Source of the DNA: an uncultured Bryobacteraceae bacterium
GTDB lineage: Bacteria; Acidobacteriota; Terriglobia; Bryobacterales; Bryobacteraceae
DNA length: 64,000 nucleotides
Direction: 5' to 3'
NCBI GenBank assembly: GCA_937920635.1
Contig: CAKZUE010000026.1
Location: 91,843-155,842, forward strand
The position numbers were made by a program, and so were the translations under genes. The notes under the pieces were generated by a model. That model worked only from the letters and a program-made list of their open reading frames with translations, had not been told where the DNA came from and ran no database searches. Every line of letters begins with the position of its first letter. Positions within the stretch are counted from its first letter, which is position 1. Of the stretch, positions 15,023 through 22,864 are shown piece after piece.

Positions 15023-17019
15023 TGCTTCTCCGGCGGGCGCACCATCGGGTCGCCCGGCTTGCACCCGAACGCCTTGTGGAACTCGGGCATGTTCTGCAAC
15101 GTGCCGATGGCCCGGAAGCGCGGCAGCGGGTGCGGGTCCGTATTCAGCCGCAGCCGCATGGCTTCCGGCCGGTCCACGGTGGCCCACGTCCGGGCGAACG
15201 ACAGGAAGAACCGCTGATCGGCGGTGAATCCATCGAGCACCGGCCCGTCTTTGCCCTTCAGCGAGCGCTTGTAGGCGCGGTAAGCGAGCGTGAGTCCGCC
15301 CAGATCGCCAAGAGCCTCGCCCACCACCAGTTTGCCGTTGTGCCGCAGCCCTTCGCCCACGTCCAGGTTGTTGTACTGGTCGATCACACACGCCGTGCGT
15401 TCTTCAAATTTCTTCCGGTCCTCGGGCGTCCACCATTCGCGCAGATTGCCCTCGGCGTCGTATTTCGATCCCTGGTCGTCGAAGCCATGGCCCATCTCAT
15501 GGCCGATCACGGCGCCGATCGCGCCGTAGTTCACGGCGTCATCGGCCTCCATGTCGAACAGCGGCGGCTGAAGGATTCCCGCCGGAAATGCGATCTCGTT
15601 CATGGTCGGGTTGTAATAGGCGTTCACTGTCGGAGGCGTCATGCCCCAGTCATTGCGGTCGATCGGCTTGCCGATCTTCGAAATCTGATATTTCCGGTTG
15701 AATTCCGATGCCGAGCGCACGCTTTCGAAGAACCGGCCCCGCTGCACCGAGACGCCGGAATAATCTCGCCAACGGTCTGGATAGCCGATTTTGGCGTAGA
15801 ACGCGTTCAGTTTTGCCACAGCATTCTTTTTCGTCTCAGGCGTGAGCCAGTCGGCTTTTTCCAGCTCTTCCCGCAATGTGGCACGCAGGTTTTCCACCAG
15901 TTCCAGCATGCGTTTCTTTGCCTGCGGCGGGAAATACCGCTTCACGAATTCCTGGCCGAGCGCGTCGCCGAGCGTCCGGTCCACGGTGTTCGCGCACTCC
16001 TGCCAGCGCGGCAGCGGCTCCTTCACGCCGGTCAGAACGGTGCTCGAAAAATGGAAATCCTCATCCCGGAACGGCTTCGACAACAGGCCCGCGGCGCTCT
16101 TCGCCACCCGCCAGCGCAGCCACATCTTCCAGTCCTCCAGCGGCACGGCGGTCAGTTGCGCGTTGAGCTTCTTCAGAAACTCAGGCTCGCTGACATTCAC
16201 CGGCGTCGACTCGGGAAGCTCGAAAAGCCTGTACACAGCCTTCCAGTCGAAAGCCGGCGTCAGCGCGTTCAATCCCGGCAGGTCCATCTTGTGGTAGCGG
16301 GCGTACGGGTCGCGGCGCTGCACGTTTGTGAGCATCGCTCCGGCTAACTCTTTTTCAAACGCCATCACCTTCCGCGCGGCGGCAGCAGCCCGGTCCTGCG
16401 GCTCACCCAGCAGAACGAACATCCGCTCCATGTGGTTGACGAATTCCTCACGAATTTTCTGCGAGCGCGGATCCTCCCGGAAATAATAGTCGCGGTCAGG
16501 GAGGGAGATGCCGCCCGTCCCGATGTTGGCGATCATCTCCTTGCTGTTCTTGAGATCCGGCAGGGCGAACAGCATTGCCGGCGAAATCCCCGTCATCTGG
16601 AATTCCACCAACAAGGCGCGCAGCCCGTTCAGATCGGTAACGTTGTTGATCTTTTCGAGCATCGGCCGGATGGGCTCCAAGCCGCGCGCGTCCATCGCCG
16701 CCGTGTCCATGCAGGCGGCGTACAGGTCTCCGATCTGTCTGACATGCGCCGGGGCACCGGCGCCGGCAGACGCAGCCTCTTCGAGAATCGCCTTCAGCTT
16801 TTCGCGGTTCCCCTCGTTGATCACCGCCAGCGTGCCCCAACGCGCCTGGCGCGCCGGCATCGGGTTGCGGTCGAGCCAGCCGCCGGCGGCGTAACGCCAG
16901 AAATCTTCGCACGGCTTGCAACTGGGGTCGAGATCTTCTTTATGGATTCCGCTCTTCTGGGCCGGCAGGGTAACCGCCAGCGCCACGGAGAGCCACAGAA
17001 TGCTGGTTAGCTTGCGCAT
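15007..17019 (-). CDS. M13-family zinc metallopeptidase (neprilysin/PepO type), secreted
   Basis: The 670-residue protein has a signal peptide (ILWLSVALAVTLPAQ), a conserved N-terminal domain (DPSCKPCEDFWRYAAGGWLDRN) and a C-terminal zinc catalytic domain. The HExxH motif is HEMGH at 507-511, the third zinc ligand is Glu568 in GEALGDLGG, and NAYYNPTMNEIAFPAGI supplies the substrate-binding NAYY segment. M13 enzymes cut oligopeptides on the amino side of hydrophobic residues; length and order are normal. The gene overlaps the downstream esterase start, pointing to one secreted-hydrolase operon (TIM-barrel protein, peptidase, esterase). Confidence 0.93.
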   Translation of the reverse strand: MRKLTSILWLSVALAVTLPAQKSGIHKEDLDPSCKPCEDFWRYAAGGWLDRNPMPARQARWGTLAVINEGNREKLKAILEEAASAGAGAPAHVRQIGDLYAACMDTAAMDARGLEPIRPMLEKINNVTDLNGLRALLVEFQMTGISPAMLFALPDLKNSKEMIANIGTGGISLPDRDYYFREDPRSQKIREEFVNHMERMFVLLGEPQDRAAAAARKVMAFEKELAGAMLTNVQRRDPYARYHKMDLPGLNALTPAFDWKAVYRLFELPESTPVNVSEPEFLKKLNAQLTAVPLEDWKMWLRWRVAKSAAGLLSKPFRDEDFHFSSTVLTGVKEPLPRWQECANTVDRTLGDALGQEFVKRYFPPQAKKRMLELVENLRATLREELEKADWLTPETKKNAVAKLNAFYAKIGYPDRWRDYSGVSVQRGRFFESVRSASEFNRKYQISKIGKPIDRNDWGMTPPTVNAYYNPTMNEIAFPAGILQPPLFDMEADDAVNYGAIGAVIGHEMGHGFDDQGSKYDAEGNLREWWTPEDRKKFEERTACVIDQYNNLDVGEGLRHNGKLVVGEALGDLGGLTLAYRAYKRSLKGKDGPVLDGFTADQRFFLSFARTWATVDRPEAMRLRLNTDPHPLPRFRAIGTLQNMPEFHKAFGCKPGDPMVRPPEKQCKLW

Positions 17020-17028
17020 GTCTCCAGT

Positions 17029-17916
17029 TTAGTGGGCGGCGATGCCGAAGATCCGCCCGGCGTATTCGCGGCTCCGGCGCAGGTTCTCTTCGAGCGGCCG
17101 CGTGATCTGTGTCTCCTTGTCCCAGGCCAGCTCCACGGAGAGATACCCCGTGAAACCGCTCGTGCGGAGGTGCTGCGCCACGGCCCTGTAATCGATATCT
17201 CCGTCGCCGAACTCTTCCGTCCAAACCCCGCCCCTGGAGTTCCGCACATGCAGCCCGTACAGCCTCGCTCCGCACTCCTTGACGAACTCCATCACGTCCA
17301 GGCCGGCGCGGTAGACCCAGTGCGTGTCCAGACACACGCGCATATAGCGCCTGTCGGTGTTGGCCAGCATGAAACGCCACTCGCGCCCGTTTTCGGCCAG
17401 CTCCGGCGCATGCTGGTGCAGCATCAGCCGCACGCCGGAGTTCCACAGCGCCCAGCCGAGCGTCTCAAGCGCCTCAGCCTGCACCTTCAGTTCTTCGTCC
17501 GTCTTGCCCCGCCCCGCCGGGTTGGGATTGAAAACAACCGCGTCGAGCGGGCGGCTGCGCTGAATCCGGTGTGCCAGGTCCACCGTGGCGGCGATCGTCT
17601 GGCGCGCCGCATCGCGGGTGTGCATGGGACCGCCGTTGTAAACGGTCGAGCAGTTCAGCCCGCTCGATTCGAGCGCCCGCAGGGTGATGCGGTCGAGCCC
17701 CGGCTCGAAAAACAGGCTCATCAATTCCACGTCCTGGTAGCCCGCGCGAGCGAACGCGGCGCAGATGTCGGCGATGTGGTCCTGCGCTTTCTTTCCCTGC
17801 CGGGAATAGTGCTGCGTCCAGACATACACGCCCGCCTGCATGACGGGATCGTATTCAGGAGCGGCTTGCACCGCCAGCGATGCGGCGCCTGCGGCGAGAA
17901 ACGAGCGGCGGTTCAT
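17029..17916 (-). CDS. Sugar phosphate isomerase/epimerase-like TIM-barrel protein, Tat-exported
   Basis: The 295-residue protein starts with a twin-arginine leader (MNRRSFLAAGAASLAVQA), so it is probably exported folded by the Tat system. The rest matches AP-endonuclease-2/xylose-isomerase-like TIM barrels: YQDVELMSLF, a metal-ligand-type histidine in RLMLHQHAPEL, VCLDTHWVYRAG, YGLHVRNS and the closing FTGYLSVELAWD. Members isomerise or epimerise sugars, inositols or related compounds at a divalent metal; the substrate is not evident. It lies 9 bases upstream of the M13 peptidase gene on the same strand. Confidence 0.8.
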   Translation of the reverse strand: MNRRSFLAAGAASLAVQAAPEYDPVMQAGVYVWTQHYSRQGKKAQDHIADICAAFARAGYQDVELMSLFFEPGLDRITLRALESSGLNCSTVYNGGPMHTRDAARQTIAATVDLAHRIQRSRPLDAVVFNPNPAGRGKTDEELKVQAEALETLGWALWNSGVRLMLHQHAPELAENGREWRFMLANTDRRYMRVCLDTHWVYRAGLDVMEFVKECGARLYGLHVRNSRGGVWTEEFGDGDIDYRAVAQHLRTSGFTGYLSVELAWDKETQITRPLEENLRRSREYAGRIFGIAAH

Positions 17917-17969
17917 GCGGAGTCCCTCCGCCGGAAACTATATCCGATCCGCGCCCGCCGCGCCAATTC

Positions 17970-18455
17970 TCAGAAACTGGCGGGGCGCGGCACGAACTTC
18001 AGCGCCGCCGAGTTCATGCAGTACCGCATCCCTGTGGGCGGCGGGCCATCGGGAAAGACATGTCCGAGATGAGCCTCGCACCGCGCGCACAGCACTTCCA
18101 CACGGACCATCCCGTAAGAATAATCCTTCTCCAGCCGCAGGTTGACCGGATCGAGCGGTGCGAAAAAACTCGGCCAGCCGGTGCCGGACTCGAATTTCGC
18201 CTTCGAGTCAAACAGCGCCGTGCCGCAGCAGGCGCAGCGGTAGATGCCGTCAGCGTGGTTGTCCCACAGGGCGCCCGTGAAGGGCGGCTCGGTGCCTTTT
18301 TCGCGGGTGACGAAGCAGACCGGCGGTTCCAGCTCCCTGCGCCAATCCTCGTCTTTGCGCAGGATGGGCTCCACTTCCGCGTAGCCGAGAAACGTCCCCG
18401 CATCATCGAATTCCGCGATTTTCACCTGTTTTTTCTCCCGGAATCGGAGCTTCAT
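17970..18455 (-). CDS. msrB: Peptide-methionine (R)-S-oxide reductase
   Basis: The 161-residue enzyme reduces the R-diastereomer of methionine sulfoxide in proteins. Four zinc cysteines are present (Cys74, Cys77, Cys123, Cys126), together with the FESGTGWPSF substrate segment and catalytic Cys146 in RYCMNSAAL; there is a long family-typical C-terminus. The ATG at 18453-18455 was preferred because it overlaps the msrA stop codon (ATGA); a GTG ten codons earlier is possible. No signal peptide is visible, although the coupled MsrA has one. Confidence 0.93.
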   Translation of the reverse strand: MKLRFREKKQVKIAEFDDAGTFLGYAEVEPILRKDEDWRRELEPPVCFVTREKGTEPPFTGALWDNHADGIYRCACCGTALFDSKAKFESGTGWPSFFAPLDPVNLRLEKDYSYGMVRVEVLCARCEAHLGHVFPDGPPPTGMRYCMNSAALKFVPRPASF

Positions 18456-19096
18456 TTCTTGCCGCCGCGAACCAGGCGCGGGCACGCTTTTTTCAGCTTT
18501 TCCACCTTGGGAACAGCGTTGTAATAGATGTACGGGTTGCCGGGATTGTTCACCGCATAATCCTGATGATAATCCTCAGCGGGGTAAAAGGCCTTGAAAG
18601 GCGCCAATTCCGTCACGATCTTCGAGCGGAATACCTTGGCCTCGTTCAGCGTCCGGATATAGGCCTCGGCGATGCGCTTCTGCTCGTCATTCAGATAAAA
18701 AACGGCCGACCGGTACTGTGGACCTACGTCCGGTCCCTGCCGGTTCAATTGGGTCGGGTCGTGAGCCACTTCGAAAAAGACCCGCAGAAGCTGGCCATAG
18801 GTCACGACCGAAGGATCGTAGGTGATTTCGATGGCTTCCGCGTGCCCGGTGTCGCCCATCGACACCCGCCTGTAGTTGGCGGTTTCCGCAGAGCCGCCGG
18901 AGTAGCCGGAGACGACGTCCCTGACGCCTTCAATCAGCTCGAACACGGCCTCCGTACACCAGAAGCAGCCCCCGGCAAACACCGCTTTCCGCAGCCCCTG
19001 TGCAGGCTTTTCGTCGATGGGGGGATCAGGAAACTGTGCGGCAGAGGCGTTGAGGTTCATGGCAAGAATCAGGCTGCCTAGAGCAGACCACTTCAT
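18452..19096 (-). CDS. msrA: Peptide-methionine (S)-S-oxide reductase with signal peptide
   Basis: The 214-residue enzyme repairs methionine-S-sulfoxide. The active-site motif GGCFWCTE places the catalytic cysteine at 44; GDTGHAEAIEI and the YHQDY segment complete the family pattern. An N-terminal hydrophobic stretch (ALGSLILAMNLNASAAQ) looks like a signal peptide with an AXA-type cleavage site, suggesting a periplasmic enzyme. It is translationally coupled to msrB. Confidence 0.95.
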   Translation of the reverse strand: MKWSALGSLILAMNLNASAAQFPDPPIDEKPAQGLRKAVFAGGCFWCTEAVFELIEGVRDVVSGYSGGSAETANYRRVSMGDTGHAEAIEITYDPSVVTYGQLLRVFFEVAHDPTQLNRQGPDVGPQYRSAVFYLNDEQKRIAEAYIRTLNEAKVFRSKIVTELAPFKAFYPAEDYHQDYAVNNPGNPYIYYNAVPKVEKLKKACPRLVRGGKK

Positions 19097-19147
19097 AATG
19101 CATTGGATGGTTCGCGAAGCCCCGCGGGTGCAGGAACGCTGCCGCCC

Positions 19148-20542
19148 TCAGGCAAAGCGCGGCGGAGTGCGCCGGAGCTGCACGCGGTCTTCCAGCGCCG
19201 CGCCGATCCGCAGCAACAGCGGCTCGTCCCACGGACGCCCGACGAGCTGGCACCCGATGGGCAATCCCTCCGAAGAGAAGCCCGCAGGCAGAGACAGCAC
19301 CGGCAGCCCCAGCAGGTTGAACCCGCGCAACAGGCGGGTGGCGGCAATGCGCGTATCCTCCATTTCACCGCCGATCTCGACCTGCTTCTGTCCGATCCGC
19401 GGCGCCGTCATCGGCGTGGCAGGCACGAGCAGCGCGTCCACGCGCTTCAGAATGTCGAGATAGACGCCCAGAATCCGCTTCCGCAGCCGCTGCGCCTGCA
19501 AGTAGTCCACCGCGGGGATCACCCGCCCCATGTCGAGCAGCGTCCGCACGTCGTCGCCGTAAGACTTGCGGCGCTTGCGCAGGTAGGGTTCGTGCACCGC
19601 CGCCGCCTCCGCCAGCAACGTGAGGTGCGCCAGCGCGTTCAACTGCTCCCCGTCAGGCACCTGCACACGCCGCAACTCCGCGCCCAGGTCCTCCGCCGTG
19701 TAGGCCATGAAATATACGGCCGCGTCCACCTGTTTGTCGATGCGGTCGAAATAGAAGTTGCGCGGCAGCCCGATCTTCACGCCCCGCAGGGAAAGCTCAC
19801 CCTCCTCCGGCAGGCAGCGCGGCACAGGCCGGTCCGCCGAGCTCGGATCCTTGGGATCGTATCCGGCCATCGCTTCGAACACCAGCGCCGTGTCCCGCAC
19901 CGTCTGCGCCAGCGGACCCGGATGATCCAGCGTGTAGCCAAGCGGCAGCACGCCATATTTGGACACGCGCCCGAAGGTCGGCTTCAGCCCCGCAATGCCG
20001 CACCAGGAGGACGGCACGCGGATGCTGCCGCCGGTGTCGGTGCCCGTCGCGGCGACCGCCATGCCCGCCGCCACCGCCGCGGCGCTTCCTCCCGACGAGC
20101 CGCCGGGGCTGCGCTCCGGGTCCCAGGGATTGCGCACGGCGCCGTAATGGGGGTTCTCCGACGTGATGCCGTAGGCGTGCTCGTGCAGGTTCGTCTTGCC
20201 GATCATCACCGCGCCGGCGTTGGCCAGCCTTTCGACCACCGTGGCGTCGAACTCCGGCACATATTCGGCAAAAATCTTCGAGCCGCCGGTCGTGCGAATG
20301 GCGCGGGTGCAGAACAGATCCTTGTGCGCGATGGGGATGCCGTGCAGCGGCCCGCGGTCCATGCCGGATGCCAGTTCCGCGTCCGCTTTCCGCGCCTGCT
20401 CCATCGCCACATCGGCCGTGACCGTCAGGAAAGCGTTCAGCTCCGGATTCCACTTTTCGATCCGCGCCAGGCAATTCAGCGTCAGCTCCACCGAACTGAC
20501 GGCGCGCCTGCGCAGCGCCGCGGCCGCTTCCACCAGCGTCAT
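19148..20542 (-). CDS. Amidase-signature enzyme, GatA/AtzE-like
   Basis: The 464-residue protein has the amidase-signature catalytic triad: Lys74 (IAHKDLF), cis-Ser149 in PGGSSGGSAAAVA, and nucleophile Ser173 in TDTGGSIRVPS. The family hydrolyses amides, or feeds ammonia to glutamyl-tRNA in GatCAB. There is no gatB nearby; instead a 63-residue GatC/AtzG-like protein lies immediately upstream with an ATGA overlap, so a stand-alone amidohydrolase with a small stabilising subunit is more likely than a tRNA amidotransferase. The substrate is unknown. The ATG at 20540-20542 was chosen for that overlap; longer frames lack family similarity. Confidence 0.85.
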   Translation of the reverse strand: MTLVEAAAALRRRAVSSVELTLNCLARIEKWNPELNAFLTVTADVAMEQARKADAELASGMDRGPLHGIPIAHKDLFCTRAIRTTGGSKIFAEYVPEFDATVVERLANAGAVMIGKTNLHEHAYGITSENPHYGAVRNPWDPERSPGGSSGGSAAAVAAGMAVAATGTDTGGSIRVPSSWCGIAGLKPTFGRVSKYGVLPLGYTLDHPGPLAQTVRDTALVFEAMAGYDPKDPSSADRPVPRCLPEEGELSLRGVKIGLPRNFYFDRIDKQVDAAVYFMAYTAEDLGAELRRVQVPDGEQLNALAHLTLLAEAAAVHEPYLRKRRKSYGDDVRTLLDMGRVIPAVDYLQAQRLRKRILGVYLDILKRVDALLVPATPMTAPRIGQKQVEIGGEMEDTRIAATRLLRGFNLLGLPVLSLPAGFSSEGLPIGCQLVGRPWDEPLLLRIGAALEDRVQLRRTPPRFA

Positions 20543-20730
20543 GACCGCGGCTCCGGCTGCGGCAGATCCACTCGGAAGACTTCGGCAGGCTCTTCGCCCC
20601 AATCCAGCATGCCGCGCAAGCCCAGCATCGTGCGGGACAGCGCCTCCAGCCGTTGCAACGAGACCTCCGGCAGCTCCACCCGCTGCCCTTCCGCGATCGA
20701 CTTCCAGTCCGGGAGAAACGGTGACGGCAT
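20539..20730 (-). CDS. Small GatC/AtzG-like amidase partner protein
   Basis: This 63-residue protein ends in a TGA that overlaps the amidase start codon. It has a short helical region (LQRLEALSRTMLGLRGML) followed by an extended acidic tail ending GEEPAEVFRVDLPQ. That resembles GatC and the amidase partner AtzG, whose C-terminus carries a D/E-x-EPAxVF-type segment that wraps around the amidase. Identity is low and the call rests on size, position and tail. No good ribosome-binding site precedes the ATG at 20730, which lies only 14 bases from the start of the divergent acyl-CoA dehydrogenase gene. Confidence 0.6.
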   Translation of the reverse strand: MPSPFLPDWKSIAEGQRVELPEVSLQRLEALSRTMLGLRGMLDWGEEPAEVFRVDLPQPEPRS

Positions 20731-20744
20731 GGTTTAATGATGGC

Positions 20745-21920
20745 ATGCCGAATCGCGAGCCGAGCATCGCCGGCGCACCCTCGCCCTTGCTGGTCTGGAC
20801 CGAAGACGACGAGATGTTCCGTTCCGCCGTCGCGGGCTTCGCCCGCAAGGAGATCGCGCCGCGGGCGCGCGCCATGGACGAGGCTGGCAGGCTCGACCCC
20901 GCCCTGTTGCCGCAACTGTTCGAGATGGGCCTGATGGGCATCGAGATCCCGGAAGGCTACGGCGGGCAGGGCGGCACGTTTACGCAGGCGCTGCTCGCCA
21001 TCGAAGAGATCGCCAAGGCCGATCCGGCGGTCGCCGTGGTCGTGGACGTGCAAAACACGCTGGTCAACTGCGCCCTCCAGCAATGGGGCACGGAGGAGCA
21101 GAAGCGCCAGTGGCTGCCGCGCCTGGCTGCGGACACCGTGGGCGCCTTCGCGTTGAGCGAGGCTGGCGCCGGCTCTGATGCCTTCGCGCTCGCCGCCCGC
21201 GCCGTGCCGGAAGAAGGCGGCTTCCGCATCACCGGGCGCAAGCTGTGGATCACGAACGCTGCCGAAGCCGGGCTTTTCCTCGTGTTTGCCAACGCCAATC
21301 CGGAAGCGGGCCATCGCGGCATCACCTGCTTCCTGGTCGAACGCGGCGCGCCGGGCCTCCAGATCGGCCGCAAGGAGGACAAGCTCGGCATCCGCGCCTC
21401 CTCCACCTGCGAGTTGATCCTGGATGACGTGCGCATCGCCGCCGGCGGCTTGCTGGGGCAGCCCGGGCAGGGCTACAAGGTCGCCATGGAGGCGCTCAAC
21501 GTGGGCCGCATTGGCATCGCCGCACAGATGACCGGACTGGCGGCGGCGGCCTTGCAGCACGCGCTGGAATACGCGAAGCAGCGAAAGCAGTTCGGCCGCC
21601 CCATCGCCGAATTTCAGGCCGTGCGCATGGATCTGGCGCGCCTGGCCACGGATCTGGAAACCGCACGGTTGCTGGTCTACAATGCCGCCCGCCGCCGCGA
21701 AGCCGGGCTGGACTTCGTCAAAGAAGCCGCCATGGCCAAGTACTGGGCCTCGGAGATCGCCGAGTCGGCCGCTTCGCGGGCCATCGAGATCTTCGGCGGC
21801 GCCGGTTTCACCCGCGACTATCCGGTGGAGAAGCTGTTCCGGGATTCCAAGATTGGACGCATCTATGAAGGCACCACGAACATGCAACTTCTCACCATCG
21901 CCAGGCAGTTGCTCGGCTAA
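20745..21920 (+). CDS. Acyl-CoA dehydrogenase
   Basis: The 391-residue FAD enzyme oxidises the alpha-beta bond of an acyl-CoA and passes electrons to ETF. The three family domains are present: an N-terminal helical domain (FARKEIAPRARAMDEAGRLD), a beta domain with the flavin-binding signature AFALSEAGAGSDAF and KLWITNAAEAGLFLVFA, and a C-terminal helical domain. The latter includes RKQFGRPIAEFQAVR and the closing EIFGGAGFTRDYPVEKLFRDSKI; the catalytic base region YEGTTNMQ follows. This is the short/branched-chain subfamily pattern. The start was set at the ATG at 20745 (MPNREPS), 14 bases from the divergent small gene. Confidence 0.93.
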   Translation: MPNREPSIAGAPSPLLVWTEDDEMFRSAVAGFARKEIAPRARAMDEAGRLDPALLPQLFEMGLMGIEIPEGYGGQGGTFTQALLAIEEIAKADPAVAVVVDVQNTLVNCALQQWGTEEQKRQWLPRLAADTVGAFALSEAGAGSDAFALAARAVPEEGGFRITGRKLWITNAAEAGLFLVFANANPEAGHRGITCFLVERGAPGLQIGRKEDKLGIRASSTCELILDDVRIAAGGLLGQPGQGYKVAMEALNVGRIGIAAQMTGLAAAALQHALEYAKQRKQFGRPIAEFQAVRMDLARLATDLETARLLVYNAARRREAGLDFVKEAAMAKYWASEIAESAASRAIEIFGGAGFTRDYPVEKLFRDSKIGRIYEGTTNMQLLTIARQLLG

Positions 21921-21952
21921 GGCGCAACGCGCCACATGCAGGCGGCATCTAC

Positions 21953-22759
21953 ATGAATGAGAGACCGGACATGAGGCTCCTCTTGATTGCCGCGATGATC
22001 GCCCCCGGATCCCTGCCCGCACAGACTGCGGCTGACCCCAGCCCCGAGGAGATCGAGCGCATCATCCAGAAGGTCGCGGAGAAGGAGACCGAGTTCGCGC
22101 GCGCCCGGGAGAACTACACCTACCGCCAGCGCTACCGGTTTGACGAACTCGGCCCGGACCGCCGCCCGGTGGGCAAGCTGGAGATGGAAGCCGACATCCT
22201 GTTCGACAAGTCCGGCAAGCGGATCGAGCGCATCACCTATGCGCCGATGAACACGCTGCGCAATATCATCTTCACGCCGGAAGACGAGCAGGACATGCGC
22301 AACGTGCAGCCTTTCGTGTTCACCGTGAAGGATCTGCCCAACTACCGCGTCCGCTATCTTGGCCGCGAAACCATTGACGAGATCGGCTGCTATGTCTTCG
22401 CCGTCAAGCCCAAGGCGATGGTCGAGGGCCAGCGCTACTTCGCGGGCATCGTGTGGGTGGATGACCGCGACCTTCAGATCGTCAAAACTTACGGCCGCGG
22501 CGTGGGCGCCGGCAAGCGCATCGCCGGACAGCGGTTCCCGAAATTCGAAACGTGGCGCGAACAGATCGACGGCAAGTTCTGGTTCCCCACTTACACCGTC
22601 TCCAACGACGTGCTGAATTTCGAGTCCGGCCAGATCCCCATCAAGCTCGTCATCACTTACCGGGACTACAAGCAGTTCAAGGCGGAGACGACGATTACCT
22701 TCGAAGGGGTCGATCAACCTTCGCCGGAGCCGCCCAAGCCGCCGGCGAAGAAACAGTAG
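21953..22759 (+). CDS. Secreted LolA/DUF-type conserved protein, function unknown
   Basis: The 268-residue protein probably starts at the second ATG (21971), giving a clean signal peptide (MRLLLIAAMIAPGSLPAQ). The mature part begins with a charged helix (SPEEIERIIQKVAEKETEFARARENYTYRQ) and continues as alternating strands: FTVKDLPNYRVRYLGRETID, CYVFAVKPKA and GIVWVDDRDLQIVKTYGRG. This resembles the half-barrel of outer-membrane lipoprotein-sorting (LolA-like) proteins, in which a lipid is bound. The C-terminus is proline- and lysine-rich. It follows the acyl-CoA dehydrogenase by 32 bases. Related proteins appear at 35.3 and 60.0 kb. Function unknown. Confidence 0.65.
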   Translation: MNERPDMRLLLIAAMIAPGSLPAQTAADPSPEEIERIIQKVAEKETEFARARENYTYRQRYRFDELGPDRRPVGKLEMEADILFDKSGKRIERITYAPMNTLRNIIFTPEDEQDMRNVQPFVFTVKDLPNYRVRYLGRETIDEIGCYVFAVKPKAMVEGQRYFAGIVWVDDRDLQIVKTYGRGVGAGKRIAGQRFPKFETWREQIDGKFWFPTYTVSNDVLNFESGQIPIKLVITYRDYKQFKAETTITFEGVDQPSPEPPKPPAKKQ

Positions 22760-22864
22760 CCGGCCGTTCAGGACCGTTTTTTCGCCGTTCGCGCCCGCTC
22801 ATCCGCCGTTGAACCCTGAATCTTCCGCCCCGGTGCGAGCGTCGGAGATAATAGCAGGTAGTTC

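Noticed and set aside
17970..18485. GTG start ten codons upstream for msrB
   Set aside because: The ATG at 18455 overlaps the msrA stop in the ATGA manner seen throughout this window; the GTG extension adds no family-like residues.
19148..20542. Annotation as glutamyl-tRNA(Gln) amidotransferase subunit A
   Set aside because: No gatB or normal gatC adjoins it, and the partner is AtzG-like; kept as a generic amidase.
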